From Typhlomys cinereus (Eukaryota; Chordata; Mammalia; Rodentia; Platacanthomyidae), in contig JALPQD010000393.1 of the NCBI GenBank assembly GCA_023101885.1, forward strand, positions 1,488,001-1,552,000: 64,000 nt of DNA, in the 5' to 3' direction. Below the pieces are notes generated by a model that was not told the DNA's origin, did no database searches, and was given only the letters and a program-made list of their open reading frames with translations. Position numbers and translations under genes: made by a program. Numbering within the stretch: position 1 is the stretch's first letter; each line of letters starts with the position of its first letter. Positions 61,083 through 64,000 of the stretch are shown one piece after another.

Positions 61083-62110
61083 TAAGAAACTGTCTCAGAG
61101 GCATTTTTTACTATCCTTCTGGACAGGAAGGTAACATTAAATAATTCAGTCCATTCACAGAATGGCTCTTTGCCTCTGCTCTTGTGCTTTCTGTCAATTT
61201 GCCTCATCTTTATGCATGACTGAAATACCAATTTACCTGAAGCTGTTCTCTACCTCTGGGCCCTCATCTTCATACAGTGAAGTCCATGGCAAGTAGAAAG
61301 AAGCTCAATATCGACTCTCTCAGCATAATCCCCATTTCCTCTTATGCCTCCTGGACCACAGTTTCCTCCACCACATGATCTCTGCATGTTCCTGCTACTT
61401 CCAGCGTTTTCTCTTGTCATTGGACCATAGTTAGAAGGTTGCTGGTTATAATTTCCTAAATCATTGTATTTTCCACCTCCATAATGTCCCCCTTCATAAC
61501 CACCTCCATAGCCCCCACCCTGGTTGACATGTCCAGGTCCAGCACCATCCTTTCATCCTCTTCCTTCTCCATAACTAGGACTACCTCCAAAATTTCAATC
61601 TCCTGGTCCTTCTCCATATCTATTATAGTCATGCTGTTATCTACCTTTGCTTTTGTATTCATCAGACCCTCCCTGAAGCTGCTTCCTGATTCTGAGCCAA
61701 AATTTCCACCATCACTATGTGAATTACCAAAACCAAAGTTCCCTCTTCTATTTCTAGAGCTTTGAACCTCCTTAATTTCTTGCCTAGACAATGCCTTTCT
61801 TACTTCTACAATATGGCTACTGATAGTTTCAATTTTTTTTATTAAGAAGTCTCCTTTTATACAAATATGAGTGACTGTCCCTCTTCTCTCCCCATTTCCT
61901 CCCTCCTCCATGCTCTTGCTCCCTCTCTCTTGCTCTCTCTCCCTCCTCCCTTGCTCTCCCTCTCTCCCTCCATTCTCTCCTTACCTCCACCCCCTTCATC
62001 AAGATATTGTGATATTTTTGCAATAAAATTTTTAACAAAGGGTCACAGAAAGGAGCAAGCTACCAAAGGAACCAGGACTGATTTAATGATCTATTTGCAG
62101 TGATACTGTA
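61083..62110 (-). pseudogene. HNRNPA2B1: HNRNPA2B1 processed pseudogene
   Basis: On the minus strand it reads the end of RRM2 (remnant of DKIVLQKYH, 62000-62050), then [16 protein letters not shown] and GNFGFG (61835-61720). The Gly-rich domain follows in shifting frames, with the SNYGPM block at about 61425, and then the 3'UTR. The 3'UTR keeps 'cttgccatggacttcactgt' and 'aaaatgcctctgagacagtt', as I recall from hnRNP A2/B1 mRNA. The parent is a nuclear RNA-binding protein in splicing and RNA transport. No introns are present, the frame is broken several times, and the 5' part (RRM1 and most of RRM2) is missing or unrecognisable above about 62110. A purine-rich insert splits it (61830-62002). 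Confidence 0.85.
61830..62002 (-). mobile_element. Purine-rich insert in the pseudogene (possible L1 3' tail)
   Basis: On the minus strand a (GA)-rich stretch is followed by 'cactcatatttgtataaaag' and an A-tail (the T-run at 61833-61840). Flanking gatagttt / gatattgt may be a short target duplication. The GA-rich stretch plus tail resembles the ends of the L1 3'UTR copies in this window. Confidence 0.45.
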
Positions 62111-62204
62111 TCAGCTGTGCATACTTAATAGTTTTCTTTTTAATGTGATTTTCTGTTCAATATTCTTAGCCACAAATGAACTGAATATCAAGTCATCTAA
62201 CTTC

Positions 62205-62865
62205 AATACAAATGGCTACCATCAAGAAAACAACAGATACTAGTGAGGATAATGTTGAGGGAGGAGTGCTTATACACTGTTCATAGCATTATAAATTCAC
62301 AAAACTACTAGAAACTCATTATGGAGGTTATTCAGAACACTGAAAGTAGAACTCCATAAGACCCAGCTCTATTACTTCTGGATAAATATCCAAGAAACAG
62401 GAGGAGGTGTTCTGCAGAGATGCTCAAGATTTCCGTTTATTGACATTATTCACTATACAAAAGTCATAGAATAAGTCCAGGTGTCTATCAACAGATGAAT
62501 GGAAATAGGAAATGCATTAAGAATACACAATTGGAGGCTATTCTATCTTAAAAATAGGACCAAAGTATGCTATTTGCAGGAAAACAAATAAAACAGAATA
62601 ATGTTATTTGAATTAATAATAAGGATAATGTTGAGTGAATTAAGCCAGAATCAGAAACACAAGTGTCATGTGATTCCTTTTCATGTATGATATCTACAGT
62701 ACACACACATACACACACAGTGAAATAGAGAAGGACTGGTGGACTATTGAATAAAGGAAGAAAATCATCAAGGAGATTGGGAAGGAAACTGTAATGAAGA
62801 TGATTATTATCAAAGATCATGAAATGCTTGTATGAAAATGTCTTAGTGAAATTATCACTGGGTAT
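62205..62865 (+). mobile_element. Old L1 ORF2 end and 3'UTR, plus strand
   Basis: 'aagacccagctctattactt', 'gtccaggtgtctatcaacag' and 'ttgagtgaattaagccagaa' are ORF2 C-terminal blocks, followed by a CA tract and an A/G-rich 3'UTR. 5'-truncated and diverged. Confidence 0.65.
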
Positions 62866-64000
62866 AGTGATTTTTAAAAACTTAAAAATAAATCAATTGG
62901 ATTTATTAGATGACAGTTTTGTTTCTAAATTTGTTATTTTTCATTTGTCTTATTATTTTGCAATTATGCAAAGTCTTTTGGCAATTTCTTGTTCCTTGAT
63001 TACATTTTTTAAATTCATATTTCATTGCTTCTAGTAATCTAAAAATAATTGCTTTACATTTTGCAATGAAAAATGTCCTGTATAAAGAGTTCTTCCTTCT
63101 TTGCTCTCAGTTAAAGGGTCTGCATTTTTGTATATTATATGCCTGCATTAGACTTTTTGAGGGGTTGTTATTTGAATTTATTTCTGTCAGTTTTCCTCCA
63201 GTTAACCCATATCCTCTAATTTTTTATTTGAGATTTTCTAAACCTTAAAATTAGGTTATCATAGATTTGTTTTGTGACTTGTTTTTAATAACACAATAGC
63301 CTTTAGAAGGGTTTCGGATGATGGCCTGAATTCTGAATAAATTATTCATGTTAAAACCTGTTTGCTCTACATTTTTTGAGCTCTGACACATTTTTTATAG
63401 TGTCAGAGTCTTCCAGATCTTTTCAAACTACCTTTGCTATATTGATAACAATATCATTCATATATGTAAAAGATTCATGGTGCTCTATCTTCTATAACTA
63501 CTTACCTTTTCTTTCAACTGCTATCAAAATAAAACAACACAAAACCAAACAAATTGCTTTTACTACAAACTTTTATTACTCATGCATGAGTTGCCTCTAT
63601 CTAATTTGCTGTCTTTTCATTATATTGAAAAAATTTACAATGATTTATTATTTCCAATCTTCTGAATTTTTCTTATCTTTCACTGTGCTAGAAAAAAAAT
63701 ATTCTCACATCATGTCATTGACCTCTCTGTTTTGGGGTGTATCTTTTTACTAATCTGCCTTTTTGTTCTTGTCCTTTTATAATATGTCATTCCTTACAAG
63801 TTCAAGGTTGTTATCAATTTTCCTACCAAATAATTCTTTACTGTACATCACTCATTTTATGGCTCAGAATATGATTTCCATGAATGTAGTCCTTAACTTT
63901 CCAACAAAAAGTGGCTTGTTTTGGAGCCATTCTCAATTCTCAGTTTCTCTCACTTCTATATTTACAATCCTGTCATCAGGTAATTCTACTTTCAAAAACA
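62866..64000. other. Unassigned AT-rich sequence to the window end
   Basis: Open frames are Phe/Ile/Leu-rich, as expected for chance frames in T-rich DNA. No gene or repeat was recognised. Confidence 0.4.

Noticed and set aside
61456..61911. 151-codon frame read as a gene
   Set aside because: It crosses the purine-rich insert and reads much of the HNRNPA2B1 Gly-rich region out of frame, so it is a pseudogene artefact.
1..64000. CRISPR arrays, bacterial operons, riboswitches or phage modules
   Set aside because: Direct repeats are retrotransposon copies or simple repeats; composition and content are those of a mammalian nuclear genome.

Overview
The window is gene-poor, AT-rich mammalian nuclear DNA, almost certainly from a rodent. 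I found no intact host gene, no bacterial-type operon and no CRISPR array. Most of the recognisable sequence is retrotransposon. The dominant young SINE has an ID/tRNA-like head (ggggctggagaggtggctca), a body unlike murine B1/B2/B4, a (CA)n tract and a caattgaataa...A tail. From memory this fits the DIP-type SINEs of jerboas and relatives (Dipodidae); the genus is not proven here. The L1s resemble rodent L1 (Lx-like), and MaLR/ERVL LTRs are present.

Layout. 0-13.5 kb: a GC-rich L1 5'UTR-like scrap at the edge, old SINEs, a MaLR LTR (3.8 kb), an MLT2-like ERVL LTR nested in an older repeat (4.4 kb), an L1 3'UTR (6.1 kb), a twin-primed L1 split by a solo LTR (8.2-10.2 kb), and a fragment of the Holliday-junction nuclease gene GEN1 (10.57-10.92 kb). 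13.7-20.1 kb: a full-length but broken L1 on the minus strand, with a tandem-monomer 5'UTR. 21-25 kb: old L1s with nested SINEs and an older repeat. 25.1-33.5 kb: mostly unique AT-rich DNA. 33.8-40.05 kb: a second full-length L1, plus strand, with a target-site duplication, a 643-bp internal deletion and a foreign patch in its 3'UTR. 40-50 kb: old L1 ends, SINEs, a TCTA microsatellite, a decayed ERV pol-like stretch and an LTR. 50.5-52.6 kb: a 5'-truncated L1 with clean target-site duplications inside an old SINE, followed by a young SINE with clean target-site duplications. 54.9-59.3 kb: an old L1 with a mosaic patch and a young SINE. 59.4-62.9 kb: L1 3' ends and an HNRNPA2B1 processed pseudogene. 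The rest is unassigned AT-rich DNA.

I saw no new gene system. The most unusual signal is a set of short templated duplications. A 139-bp flank copy sits inside an L1 3'UTR, a two-source patch of about 155 bp sits inside another L1's ORF2 region, a 39-bp ORF2-derived patch sits in a third L1's 3'UTR, and an 83-bp direct repeat lies in unique DNA. Three of these have source and copy about 1.3 kb apart in present coordinates. They look like template switching during reverse transcription or repair. Family names were assigned from memory and by comparing copies within the window; no database search was possible.
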